DNA from: Byssochlamys sp. IMV 00236
Lineage: Eukaryota; Ascomycota; Eurotiomycetes; Eurotiales; Thermoascaceae
Length of the DNA: 64,000 bases
Reading direction: 5' to 3'
NCBI GenBank assembly: GCA_001931875.2
Contig: MSJH02000812.1
Coordinates: 849,561 to 913,560 of the forward strand
Shown: positions 1 through 11,600 of the stretch, piece after piece
Numbering within the stretch: the first letter of the stretch is position 1
How the letters are laid out: every line of letters begins with the position of its first letter
The notes under the pieces: generated by a model
The model's database searches: none
The model's input: the letters and a program-made list of their open reading frames with translations, nothing else
Told to the model about the DNA's origin: nothing
Made by a program: the position numbers and the translations under genes

Positions 1-422
1 CCCAGGATCTGGGCGACGAAGAGGAGCACGAGGAATTCGAATTTGGCGAAGCAATGATCCACCAGGTCATCCACACCATCGAATTCTGCCTTAACTGTAT
101 CTCCCACACGGCCTCTTACCTCCGTCTGTGGGCCCTTTCCCTTGCTCACCAGCAACTGTCTATCGTGCTGTGGAACATGACCATCGGGACTGCTTTCTCG
201 CAGGAGTCGCCTGTTGTCCGTACTATCATGGTTGTCGTCACCTTCTACCTTTGGTTCGTGCTCACGATTTGTATCCTATGTGTGATGGAGGGTACTAGTG
301 CCATGTTACACGCCCTCCGTCTACACTGGGTCGAAGCCATGAGCAAGCACTTCATCGGTGACGGTATCCCCTTCACACCGTTCAGTTTCAAGACCCTCCT
401 CGAAGAGGAACCGGTGGATTGA
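1..422 (+). CDS. vph1: V-type proton ATPase subunit a (Vph1/Stv1 family), C-terminal part
   Basis: Only the last 140 or so codons lie in the window; the frame is open from base 3 and stops with TGA at 420-422. Subunit a is the membrane subunit of the V-ATPase Vo sector and forms the proton half-channels on vacuolar and Golgi membranes. The sequence shows the family's most conserved segment, [16 protein letters not shown]. Its arginine (LRLW) is the one known in yeast to be essential for proton translocation. A long hydrophobic segment ([22 protein letters not shown]) and the usual ending [19 protein letters not shown] follow. The bases before the first in-frame ATG (54) encode an acidic [12 protein letters not shown] stretch that matches the cytosolic loop before this helix, so 54 is not the start. 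Whether it is the vacuolar or the Golgi isoform cannot be told from this fragment. Confidence 0.95.
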   Translation, partial: QDLGDEEEHEEFEFGEAMIHQVIHTIEFCLNCISHTASYLRLWALSLAHQQLSIVLWNMTIGTAFSQESPVVRTIMVVVTFYLWFVLTICILCVMEGTSAMLHALRLHWVEAMSKHFIGDGIPFTPFSFKTLLEEEPVD

Positions 423-1214
423 AATCTTCATTCCTTAACCTCTTCTTTCTTTTTTGGAGTTGATCTTTCCCGCCCTTCTTTTCGTCTTCTTTCTTCTATT
501 CCTGCTATCTGCACAAGCGGTGACGGAGCAATCCTGTATTCAAATCGGATTGGATAGTAGATAGGTAGTAAGAGCTGTAGAAATATCAAATATATACCAA
601 TATATCTATCATATCAATTATGTCATCCAAGAGAGAGAAAATAATATCTACTTAGTGGCTGTGGAGACAGCACATTGCGTAACTATGGTAGAAGTACTCT
701 AAAATCGCCTTGTGTAATATAATATTTCCTATTGTCATAGGGCTTTCAGACGTGATTTACCTTGCCTTCCAATATGGTAGCTACTTGCCACTCTGTAGTG
801 GATTCACATGGTATCCGCCCTGACGTCATTTGCGTAACCAACTCTTCCAAGTTGTGCGTATCTAGAGTAAGTACGTACGCAATTTACTACAATAGTACGT
901 GCTACATTGGCAGGGCTCTTACGAAAGGATTTGATGATGTGATGATAATATTATAGAATTTTTTTTCTTCTCTAGATTGCATTTCCTTAAAACGAGGTCT
1001 CTATACACAAGGGATATACATACTAAACGTTAAGATATAGAGTGCGTATAGTAGGCCCGGTAGATCCAGCTCGGTCCTATCCCAGTCATAAAAAATAAAT
1101 AGTTTTGATAAAGAAGTTGAATATAGAGACCACGTCATATGCGAAGGGAAAAAGCGCTCGCGTGTGTGCTAGTCACGCATGAGACTTTTTGGGGCGGTCG
1201 TGATTTGGGTTCGT
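423..1214. other. Convergent intergenic region (3' flanks)
   Basis: AT-rich spacer between two converging genes: the V-ATPase gene ends at 422 and the fructose-bisphosphatase gene ends at 1215 on the other strand. It should hold both 3' untranslated regions. A 64-codon open frame at 762-956 has no recognisable product and I do not call it a gene. Confidence 0.6.
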
Positions 1215-2344
1215 TTATTTGTTGTACTTGTTGTACTTCTCGATGATCTTCTCAACCTCGCCCTTGGAGCCGAGGTAGACTCCGCTCTTGTCGTGGATGT
1301 GTTCTGGTACAACTTCGAGGAGACGCTCCATGCGGGAGTTGACGGCCAGACCACCGGCGTTCTCGAAGATCTGGGCCATCGGGGCACACTCGTACAGGAT
1401 ACGCAGTTTGCCCTTGGGGCTCTTGGAGTCGGAAGGATAGGCGAAGACACCTCCGTACAGGAGGGTACGGTAGGCATCGGCAACCATACTGCCGATGTAA
1501 CGGGCGCTGTAGGGCTTCTTGCCCTCACCAGGGTACTTGAGGTCGTTAAAGTATTCCTTGGTCCAGTCGGCCCAGTAACAGCTGTTACCCTCATTGACGG
1601 AGTAGATGGCGCGAGTGTGAGGCAGCTTCATGTTGGGGTGGGTAAGGATGAACTCGCCCAGCGAGTTCTCCATGGTGAAGCCGTTGACAGTGCTGTCACG
1701 CATGGTGATGACGAGCTGCGCTGAAGCACCGTACATGGTGAAACCAGAGGCGACAAGCTCAGTACCCGGGCGCAGGAGGTCTTTGGCAGTGACCTTCTTG
1801 TTAGGACCTAGGACCTCCTCGGGGAGCTGGAAGATGCCAAAGATAGTACCAACAGAGACACCAGCGTCCAGGTTGGACGAACCGTCAATGGGATCACACA
1901 CCACAGCATAGCGGGCGTGAGGGCTTTCGTCGAAAACGATGGCCTCCTCTTCTTCCTCAGACACGAGGATGCGGACCTTTCCGGATCCGCGCATGGCGGA
2001 AATAAAGATATCGTTACCAATCACATCCAGCTTCTTCTGGTCATCGCCTGTGGTGTTGGAAGAACCAGCCAGACCAGTGAGGTTGATCAGGGAGGCACGA
2101 CGGATGTAGTATGCGATGGACTTGAAGGCAAACTGCAGTGCGTGGCACAGAAGACTGTAGGGTCGAGCTGTCAGCCACTTGGATCAAGACTGGACAGTAG
2201 GGAGGGGATGTTCACAACTTACGTGAAGTCACCGGTTGCTTGAGGATGCTTCGTCTGCTCCTCGGTCAGGAACCGGGTCAGGGTGACAATGTCGGTGTTA
2301 ATCTTCTCCTGTCCGACAGGAGGTGCGCTGCCGTTTGCGGCCAT
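1215..2344 (-). CDS. fbp1: Fructose-1,6-bisphosphatase
   Basis: Hydrolyses fructose-1,6-bisphosphate to fructose-6-phosphate, the committed step of gluconeogenesis in the cytosol. Exons (complement) are 2223-2344 and 1215-2154, with a 68-base intron 2155-2222 (donor GTAAGT, acceptor CTACAG). Together they encode 353 residues, the usual length. The metal/substrate signature DPIDGSSNLDAG is present, preceded by an acidic SEEEEEAIVF stretch. The C-terminal half has GKLRILYECAPMAQIFENAGG-like sequence typical of the active-site region. The ATG at 2344 begins MAANGSAPP and fits fungal homologues. The upstream region carries several CreA-type motifs (separate entry), consistent with glucose repression. 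In Aspergillus nidulans this enzyme is the acuG product. Confidence 0.96.
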
Positions 2345-3612
2345 TATGATAGATCGAGGGATAGAGTATTATATTTCTTGCTTTGAGAGTTTGGTGACCA
2401 GAGAAGGTCGATGATAGTCGCCCGATATAAACCGTGATATCTCAACCTCGGTTCGGCGGGGAAAGGGGAACTCTAGAGATCCTTCCGGATTGATGCGGGG
2501 TATGTTGGTTGAGCAGAGAAGCAGCAACACGCTGAAGTCAGGAGTGGAGGGGAAAATGAATAAGTTAGATAGTTTCAAGTGAGAAGAGAAGGGGAAGCCG
2601 AGGAGCGAAGATGGCCTGGATTTAAATGCAGGACGGTTATGGATCCTGCTGGAGCATCCTCGACTTCTTTGCCGGATCACAGGGTAAGACGTCAGAGGGT
2701 CTGGAGCGAGATAGCGCCAGCGATCCCGTCCAGGTACCTGTACCTACCCAGGAAGTCACTCTACGCGTATTCATTGCAAGGGAGATACATCGAAGCAGGT
2801 ACCAATACCCACCGCGGGTGTCGTCACAGCCAACGTGCTATTATTGTTTTCCCCGCGCTAGACTCTCTCCGGAAGCATCCGACATTTCCCGGGAGCTCCC
2901 TTCATTCCCCGGTTCTCCCCGCGCCCAACCCCTTTGGTTAAATTTGGCCAGCTCTCCGCCAGTATACGTGTTCGGCCATTTATGTCTTGCTGTAATAAGA
3001 GATACCTGCGATAAGACGTGCTTCCCAGCGGTTATTATTGCTCCCATTGGACCAAGAAAGACCCGGATTGACTTGTCGATCCAACAATATCAACTACTAG
3101 TTCTGGTGTCTTAATGGGGCTGCAGAATCAGCTGACGGAACGAGTTTTCATTATGAACTACCTACTTAGTTATCGTGAAGCGGTCCCGTCTCTAACGCAT
3201 TAATAAGAGGTTCTAGGCCGGACTCCTGAATATAATAATAGTGGACGGGGCACAGCGGAATTACTAAAGTTAGGAGTAGTCTACAGAGTCAAAAAAAATA
3301 ATAATAATTATCATAATAATAACTAACTATTGAAGTAAACGCGCTTCCACATCGATAGCGCTGTCCTAATTGCGGGAGGCAAATGGTCTCGTGATGTGAT
3401 GTGCCTGAGGCGCGTTGTTAGACTCGGATTAGATAAGCACAATATTCGACCATCCCGATTAGGAAGGACTGTTCTAGCCCGATTTGGGTTAGCATCTCGG
3501 CAACCACGACGGGCCGTAGCTCGAAAAAAGTTCCTCACTATTTCACGCGCCCTCACCTTCTAATTTTTCTCTTTGCTCGATCATCAGTCAACAGATATGG
3601 TGCACTGCACAG
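2345..3612 (-). promoter_or_regulatory. fbp1 upstream region with CreA-type sites
   Basis: This 1.2 kb lacks a supported gene and lies upstream of fbp1. Matches to the CreA consensus SYGGRG occur as GCGGGG at 2456-2461 and 2495-2500, and on the other strand as CCCCGC at 2851-2856, CCCCGG at 2907-2912 and CCCCGC at 2917-2922. A loose match to the FacB consensus (TCC, nine bases, CGA) is at 2868-2882. The motifs are short and degenerate, but this clustering in front of a gluconeogenic gene fits known carbon-catabolite control. Short open frames at 2579-3114 overlap this region and are judged non-coding. Confidence 0.4.
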
Positions 3613-5260
3613 ATGTCGTGTCAGGCACCAGCCATCTATCTCAAAAGATGGACCGATACAATGATCATCAATCTTGCTTCTGACACTAACAAGCAACTGT
3701 TCGCAGCAGCAAGCGAAACTGTAAGTGCTTTCCAGAAATTTTTGTTGAGCCACTCCTTCCGCACCCTGCATCATGATGATTTGTATCACCGCTAAACTAG
3801 AGTCTTTGACCCCCAGGGGCATGAAACTCAATTTGCACGTCAGGCTGAACCTGCATCCTTGACATGATTTGTGTGATGGATCTAATTGCGTTGCATGATG
3901 CTAACTGCGTTGCATTTAGTAGGGCTTATATCTATTTATCTTCTAGGACCTTGAATCCAAGGTCCCAGTATCATGACAGTATCCGGTACGTTGTCATATT
4001 TGCTTTATTTCTCATTTTCCAAATGGCTTCTGTGATGATTATTCGTTTAATATACGCTGGAAATTACCGACTGAGACCTTCGGGTCGTTGGCGATAACTT
4101 TTATGGCACATAACTGAGCAGCCTTTCGGAAAATTGAGAAATTTGTTTCAATCTCTCTCGGAGACATTGCTAACATTTGTGAAGATATGTAGGCGCTCAC
4201 TGTAGCAGATCTCTGCTCTGCCCACAGATTCCATCATTATTGGTAAGCGCACAGACTCCCACAGAAGTCTTCCGAAAATATCACTTCGAAGATGAAACGG
4301 CACTGGGCTCCGACGGCGTCAAAAGGCGTTCGGTCGTGATGGACATGCCTCTTTGCGACAGGCCTAGAAAACCTCGTCCACTGAGATCTACCATTGATGT
4401 TTTTTACATGTCACTCGGATTTCGCAATAAAATTCTGACTGTGGATCCTATTTAGATCCTAAGCGAAGCTATTCTTTGTGCGCTCTAGTAATTCAAAAGG
4501 TAATGAAAATCCTCTTATGCCCCGCACAATATGTTTTTATGATGAACACCTAGATGACGAGTCTTATTCGAGTTTTCGATGCAGACAACCTTTTTAATTT
4601 TAACCATTCATGCTTTCCTGACAATCATTGTTGCCTCTATAATCATGGAATTTTTTCCAGAGCTAGTGCTGACTTCGGATCCATAGGTGGGGCCTCGATT
4701 GAATAGTCGACCATGCTGGAACCAAGACATCAGCCTTGAATCCTCGATGTAGGTTACAGTTACGACATCCTTCCTCTATCGCACCCATGTGATGATTCGA
4801 CGTTATTTATAAAGACAAGCATATGTCCAAGCTAGCTTGCTAGCGAAGACGACAACCGTCATGACTGATGCCTTAGCCTATGCCGTCTACATTGAGGACT
4901 GTATGTGACTAGGTACTGACGGTTTGATCTTCAGGACTGCTACCTTTGGGGAACGAACACCGGTTATCTTGACAAAGGGTAAGTCCATAACTGATTTCTT
5001 ATCCTCTCACCCCATTACATGATGATTTACTTTATATTTTATCACGACGGTCAACATAACTTTAACATTGATGACCATTGCCTGTGACAGGGCTATATCT
5101 GACACATTTCCCTTCAAAGTGCATTCTCTGAAGATGTTTTTGGTGCCGTTCAATCTTGCTGACGTTCGGTCTATAGTAGGTATACGAAACCCTTGCCAGC
5201 TTGGCTTTATTGCAGTAGGGCCTTTTTGTCCCTCGTAGGATGCTTTTATACGAAACATGA
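3613..5260 (+). other. Unresolved region with intron-like signals; possible multi-exon gene or relic
   Basis: I do not recognise a product. Several pieces look like exons on the plus strand. An ATG at 3613 opens 36 codons (MSCQAPAIYLKRWTDTMI start) ending at 3720 in a good donor GTAAGT. The next 90 bases contain a branch-like CTAAAC and end in CCCCAG at 3816. Other donor/branch/acceptor sets follow: GCTAAC then TTTAG near 3900-3920, GCTAAC then TGTAG near 4170-4193, and CTTCAG then GGTAAGT around 4935-4982. The last exon-like stretch (about 5091-5237) reads AISDTFPFKVHSLKM. I could not join these into one uninterrupted frame, so the region may be a decayed gene. It could also be chance signals in AT-rich DNA. 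Confidence 0.25.
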
Positions 5261-6059
5261 AGAATAAATAGCCAATCCAAAGATCATTGTCTCCAAAATT
5301 CCTTTCATAATTTCTCGCTCCCTAGCATCGAGTTTAAGTAGCCGCTAGAGATTCTGTTTGTATGGCAGCCTTGGCGCCTTTGAGTTAAGCCCCGCACGTC
5401 GGTTGACTCGTAATCTGAATATGGAAATGGACAACTCATCTGTCTTAAAAGTTGATGGCAAGAAGCGCTTTAGTCGGGAAAGCTGTCTCTTGATTCAAGT
5501 TGATTGAGATGTAGCCGATCGATTCTCCGCAGCAGAATATCCGCTGTGCATACTTGCAGCCGTCAGAGTATTACATTAGGTGGTAGACGTGTTGGTGTTG
5601 CCCCACGACGGTTCATATCTCATTATCGCCAGATGGCCAGCAGGCGAGCATTCCTTTGATTGGCACCAGCTATCAAGATGGATCGTTTGGCGAGCTCTGA
5701 GCTCTCGCGTCAGAACCAGAAACGCCGCTCGTGCGGAAACGTGATTGACGATCTCGATGATCGATCGGGATCATGTGGACTTGTAACCAACCAGGGAACA
5801 AGAATGCCCGCTCTGATATACTCGGATCAGCTCGTCTACCGTGGGCTGCGATCATAAATACCTTTCGAGACAGCGACAGCGGCCCATAGAGCTTGAACTA
5901 AAGAGGTGGGGAGTAGATAGAGTAGGCATCCGTAGAAATAAGTAGCAGATAATAACCGCAGGATCCCTGGGATCGATCTCATCTAATATCTAAACATCAA
6001 TAAATCATCCTTGCTCGTGGGAGATCTCTAGTTTAACTTCCGTGCATCGTCAACCCAGT
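5261..6059. other. Intergenic region upstream of the MscL-like gene
   Basis: No supported gene. Open frames on both strands at 5660-5857 overlap each other and have no recognisable product. The last 200 bases should hold the promoter and leader of the channel gene starting at 6060. Confidence 0.45.
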
Positions 6060-6920
6060 ATGCCGCGTCTCGACGAAAGCACCGACGCCCTCCTGCGCGT
6101 CGGTTCAGATGCCCAGAAGCACGTCCGACGTGTCTGGCACGGATTCTCCGACTTCGTCCTCCGTGACAATGTGTTGGAAGTCTCTATGGGTTTGATGTAA
6201 ACACCTCTTGCCCCCCTGATACGCATAGCCTGCAACTGGAAGCAGCTTTGAGTAACGTTCTCTCCGCCCAATTTTACTAGTATCGCCGGGGCGTTCACCA
6301 AAGTAGTCACGTCGTTCATATCCGATATAGTGCTCCCGATAATCTCGCTGCTTCCTTTCCTAAGTCGGAATTTGGATGACAAGTTTGCGGTCCTGAAGCC
6401 AGGACCGAGCTATGTGAGTGATGGGTATAATACGCTACAGCAGGCGCGCGATGATGGTGCCTTGGTTATGGCTTATGGGTATGTGAATAATATCGAAACT
6501 ATACACTCTCGCTCCCCAATCCTTAAAAAAAGATACACACTGCACATACTCCAACTTCCATGAGACGGCATATAGAACGAACGATAATATACTTACTAAT
6601 TCCCCTTTTCTGATTACCAGTGCATTCCTAAACCAAATTGGCGGCCTCTTCGGTATCTGTCTCGCCTTATACGGCGTCGCGAAACTTCTGATGTCTCTCA
6701 GTCATGATGGACTTATCAAGAGTCTGGTTCCATGCAGATATTGCGGGAAGAAGATCCACGAAGCGGTAAGTTAAAGACCCTAAAAAAAACGATTGTGTTC
6801 CCTATATGTAGGGTCATGTATCAATGATGTATGGTGTTGATAAAACGCATATAGGCCAAGCGGTGTATTTTCTGCTCTAGTTGGCAGGATGGAAGAGAAG
6901 ATCTTCCACCTTCTCAATGA
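6060..6920 (+). CDS. mscL: Large-conductance mechanosensitive channel (MscL family), fungal type
   Basis: Predicted tension-gated membrane channel. Exons 6060-6196, 6281-6478, 6621-6765 and 6855-6920 give 181 residues in one continuous frame. Introns are 84, 142 and 89 bases long with donors GTAAAC, GTATGT and GTAAGT. The MscL core is clear: FSDFVLRDNVLEVSMGLII, AGAFTKVVTSFISDIVLP (first membrane helix), and after the periplasmic-type loop a second helix, FLNQIGGLFGICLALYGVAK. The segment SLLPFLSRNLDDKFAVL replaces the bacterial loop and fits fungal homologues. The C terminus carries CRYC and, ten residues later, CIFC, a zinc-ribbon-like pair absent from bacterial MscL. The start is fixed by MPRLDEST before the cytosolic helix. 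No single ORF spans more than one exon, so this gene is easily missed. Its subcellular location is not deducible from sequence. Confidence 0.92.
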
Positions 6921-8678
6921 GCGAGTCGGTGATGATTGCGGGTGCTTTAGAGAGAGATCATGGTTTTGCCAATAAAGCCAATGGCTGGCTATCGTCGAAT
7001 TCGAGAACCACGGAAAAGTGAGTTCCCATTAAGTATTGGGAGGATCCTGAGATCGAACGGCAGTCCTTCAAATTTCGATATATCTCACAGATGCAGGGAA
7101 GATGGAATTGTACGAAACCTATACGGATACTGGAAGAGCACGCACGATTCTCTCTATCCTGTGGCATTTTCTGATTATTGTTGATGTCATCTTCTATGTT
7201 CCTGCTTGGTTTGCTAGGACTTGGTTTCTCTTTTTCCATTACGGTTGTTTTTGTCTTGTTTTCTGATGAGTCTTTGATTTTAGATCATGATGGCTGGGGT
7301 GATGTTGTATCTAGGGAGTAATGGAGTTAGTTCTTTTTGATTATTTATTTATTTATTTTGCAAAGTTGACTTTCCAGCTAATTATAGGCAATCTTCATGG
7401 TTCCTGTCAGAAATCCAGGCAGACCAACAAGGAGTTCTCCTTTTTGGTCGACTGGCAGAAAGCCATCAGTTTCTAAATGTCCTCAATGTTTAAGGTCATA
7501 GTCCAGTATCCATTCTATTGGGGCCGCTGTCGAACATTTACTGGAGTATCTGAAATGGTCAGACTGAGAGATGTCTATATTGATTTCTAGCTGTTTTAAT
7601 TCAAAGGACTATGCAAGACCAACATGGCATTTTTTCTTTTCCACTCTTTTCTAAAAGCCTCGTCTCGAAAAAAACGGCTTGAGCCCTATCTCTGACTTCA
7701 AACTGATCCTCCGACACAATGCTGGTGATGTTATCAGGGACCCGTTCTGTACGCTTCCTTAGACGACTTCATGCGCTCTTCACTACTGTCGAACGCTAGC
7801 TGCATCTTTAGCCTTTCGAGTTGTCCTTGCTGCGACCTTTTCTGGTAGAATTTACTCTCTGTGTTGCTAAGAATAACCATCGTGAGGGGTTGCGATCGTC
7901 CGAGGTTTGACTGGTTCCTAGCCCCAACTAAGTATGCAACAACTTCGCGGGGATCCGAGCCAAATGTCCGGGTTGTTACAGGCGGGCTCCTGTTGGACCA
8001 GGCCTTTGCCCACACCGATGGCTATCACTGCTGGGGAACGACCTGTCAGAAGGAGGAGATGGACAGCTGTAAGCGCCGATGGTTTGTGACGGACGGCACG
8101 ACTTGCAGCGGCGGCACAGGGGCTGGAGGTCGCTTCACGTTGGGCCGTCGACTTCGCCATCCTCATTTGTTCTCTCGCGACTTGATGATCGGACTCGACC
8201 AGCCAGTCCTGGACCAAGTCCCGGCAGATGCTCGACTCCAGGGCCCCGATGTCTACTCAGAAACACGCGCTTGTTGACTCCTGCGCACCATGGACCTATC
8301 TTGTGCCCTGTCCGCCAGAGGCTCCGTCGTCGCGCCTTGGCGATGATTGTTGCAAAGCATACAAGTCCACATCTTCTTTCAACGCGCGATGGCTTTTGAC
8401 TTGTTTCTATCTGGAAGCCAATGATACCTTCGTATATTGCTTTTGCTTGATGAAATACGCCCGCATGTTACCCTGATTCGTATCCTGTTGCTGCTTCAAG
8501 CGCATGTACTGGGCTATGGCTTGACAGCCTGCCCTCGTCCTGATATCGCGCCAATATGAATAGGTTCGCCAGTCCTTTTCTCCTGAGAGTTTTTAAATCC
8601 AATCTTTGTCTTCTCGAGATCCTTTAGGATACTGACAGGTCATTTCATGCTGAAGCCGGTATACTGCGAGTAATGCAG
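6921..8678. other. Region between mscL and the coiled-coil gene
   Basis: No gene can be supported. About 6960-7660 is AT-rich and looks non-coding. About 7730-8280 is richer in GC, with overlapping open frames on both strands and no recognisable product. It could be the leader or 5' exons of the large gene downstream. A donor-like GTAAGC at 8070 follows ATG GAC AGC T and has the right phase to join the acceptor at 8678, but the intron would be about 610 bases, so this is only a possibility. Confidence 0.35.
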
Positions 8679-11600
8679 GTGCAGAGCCGCCGCAGAGTCC
8701 TTATCCTGTTGGCCTCTCACCAGCATCTGCCGGCGCCTGGAATCAGCCGTCTCGACGACGCCGTGATGTGGTACAGCCGCCTGCACTGACGACATCATTC
8801 AATGGTCCTCTGAATCCAGGGCTGGGTGTTGCGCTGAATGTTGGTTACACGCCGACGCCGCTGTCGACCACTTCCCTCTCCAGTCCGTTCTCTCAAAGCC
8901 AGTCCACGTACCTGCCTTCACCTGGAGGGGCCACACGAGGGTCTTCACCGATGGCCCCGAGGAATCTGTCCTCCTACACGGCGCCCTATAATCCTCGCGA
9001 ATGGGGACCGGTAGGCAGTGCATTATCCAATGCAGGGTCAGCTGCATACTCTCCAGACAATGGGAACCGAGCGCCGCAGCCTCCGCCGCAGCAGTCGGCC
9101 TCAGGTCTGTTGTGAATACTTTTTCTACGTACCATATAGACATGCGCCCGCCATGAGTACTTGTACACAACCCAGGATCAACTATCTGACTTGTGGTCAT
9201 AGATGCCCTGCCATCCCCTCCTCCGCCATACTCACCTCCTGCCCAACGTCAACCATCTAGGGACTTGGTCAATCAAACTATCTCACCGGCGGATTCAACG
9301 TCCTCTGGAGCAGGGACGTCCCAGTATTATACGCCAACAAGCGCTACAACTGCTGTGTCCGCAGAGACACTTTCGGAACCGCGACGACCAGGGTCTCGTT
9401 CTCGCCCGCTTTCTATGGTCCAAGCGAACAATGCGAGTAGTAGCATGCAGATGTCGTTTCCCCCTCCTCCGCCAGGTACGCCGGGTCCCGGGCCGTCCTC
9501 ACGACCTGGCTCCGATAGGCAGCGCAAGGGGTTCAATTTTCCGTCTTTTGGACTGAGATCGAAATTATCATCTGGGCCAGCAAGGGCAGATGTGTCTCAG
9601 TCGCCGTCACCAGGTCCTAGCTACTCGACAACTGGAGCTCCGTACGCTGATAGCTCGTTGCGCCCGCCATCTGCCAAAAGAGCTGCCTCCACTGGAGCTA
9701 TAAACAGCACTCCAAGTTCGTCAAGAGCGACAAGTGCGTCACGCAGCGGATCACCTCCTGGGCGGGGCTGGGAACCTGGCATGCCTCTGCCCCCGCCTCC
9801 TCCAGGACCACCACCAGGGAGAAGGTCACATAGTACGGGTAGGACTTTGAATTCGCAATCAAAGCTTCCTGCCCACGGTTCGCCGAGTAATTGGCAATCG
9901 CCGGTGATGGGTACTCGTCTAGGTACTGTCCCTCCCACGCCAGCAGACTGGGTAGACGAGGACTCCGCACAGAACCACATTGCTGGAAATGGCGGACTAT
10001 CTCATATTGACGTGGAAACTGATTCTCGAGAGCTAAATGAGCCAAGTGGTGACGGTATCGGTGAGCCCCAGGATAGCATTACTCGCCCTCGTCGATCTTC
10101 AAATGGAGGTCTGTTCCGAACGCCAGCCGTTAGGGACATGAGTGCAAGAGGTATTAGAGAGAGGCGCCTCGAGAGTTGGCATAAACGTCAACAAGCCTCC
10201 GAGCCCTCAGGTGCTGTGTCTAGCAACGGTAATCCGTGGGCTGACGCCATGCCCCAGGTTAGACCATCGAACCTTGTGCTCTCAGGGGCAGAGAGCCGTG
10301 AGATACATATGGAATCACAACAGTCTATTAAGTCTGCTCCTCTCAGCTCCACATATAGCACAGGCTCGGAGGGCGCAGGAGATAGCAGCCGGACCAGAAT
10401 GTCTTCTGGCCTCTTTTCTAGCCGGTCTTCTTTCTCAACTCCTAGGCAAGAGCAGAGCTCTGCAGTTTCCCATCAGGACAGATTTGCTCATACGCCACCG
10501 TTCTCACCACACGGAGATCTTCATTCATCGATGCATCCAAAGGGCACTGGACAGGCTGTGCCTCCTAAAGCTCTTCCAACACCACCGCCGCAGTCAGCTC
10601 ATGATACGTCCGCGACGGGGTTAGAGATAAGAGCCGAGCAGCGGCCTGTATCTCATATCCTCCATCTGCCCAATGAACCACCTATGATACCTCAACCCTT
10701 GAGTCCTCGGCGAGCCTCTGCCGAACAGCCGCCATCTATGGATCCCATTCTCAGGAGAGATGACCAATTCATGCGTGGGGCCGTGCAAAGACACCAGAGC
10801 TTCATAGAAAAGGAAGCAGTAGCTTCGAGCGAGTCTGAAGCTTTGCGGCTTTTCACTGATTATATCGTCTCTGAGTCTATCATTAGGAGTGAGCGATACT
10901 CTACTGCTTGGGAATCGGCTAACCTGGATATTCAACGCGTACGGGAGACCCTCTTTCAACCTCCGGCGGAGTCAGCTACTGGCCAAGAAAGTAGCACCGC
11001 TAGACTACTATCTACCGGGAATCGACCTTTGAGAGGAGAAACACGAGAAATGCGTATCGATACTCCACAATCTCGTCCTGAGTCTGCATGGTGGGCTAAC
11101 TACCAGCCCTGTCTCTCACCTATTGCGAGTCTCAGCATGAGCAATGATGAGATGAGCTCGAGGGGTCGTGCACCAAGCCGCTGGTGGGAATCAAAAACAG
11201 GTTCTAGTAGCGAAGGAGGCGAACGCAAAGTGCAACGATCGAAGCGAGAGTCGAAATATATGGGTTTACAGCGGGAGCTGCGTGAGGCTATGCAATGGAG
11301 CAATGGACAGTCAGTTGCTGAGGTTCAGGAGGAGATTGGCACTATCAAGTCGAGTTCGCAGCCCGTCGTCTATGGGCCTGATGAGTACCCTCCCGAGAAG
11401 GTGGGTTGGCACGAGCAGCCACCGCAGTCCCGTCCTGACCACTCTTTTGGTGATCCAAGCGAGGAAGACCGGAAAATGGATATCTCAAGGCTCATTACAC
11501 TGCCGCCCCCTTACCCACGTCATTACCCAGCTGTCAACAACAGTCATCCGGACATGGTGACTTATCGAACCACGGTCAGATCTATCACAGACCTCTCTGA

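Noticed and set aside
762..956. 64-codon plus-strand ORF between the V-ATPase and fbp1 genes
   Set aside because: AT-rich flank, no splice context and no recognisable sequence.
1169..1724. Open frames of 141 and 181 codons overlapping fbp1
   Set aside because: They are shadows of a strongly biased conserved gene and their translations show no domain.
2868..2882. FacB-like site upstream of fbp1
   Set aside because: The consensus is too loose to claim as a feature by itself; mentioned only as weak support.
10142..10624. 160-codon plus-strand ORF inside the large coiled-coil gene
   Set aside because: Alternative frame of a long, clearly used exon.
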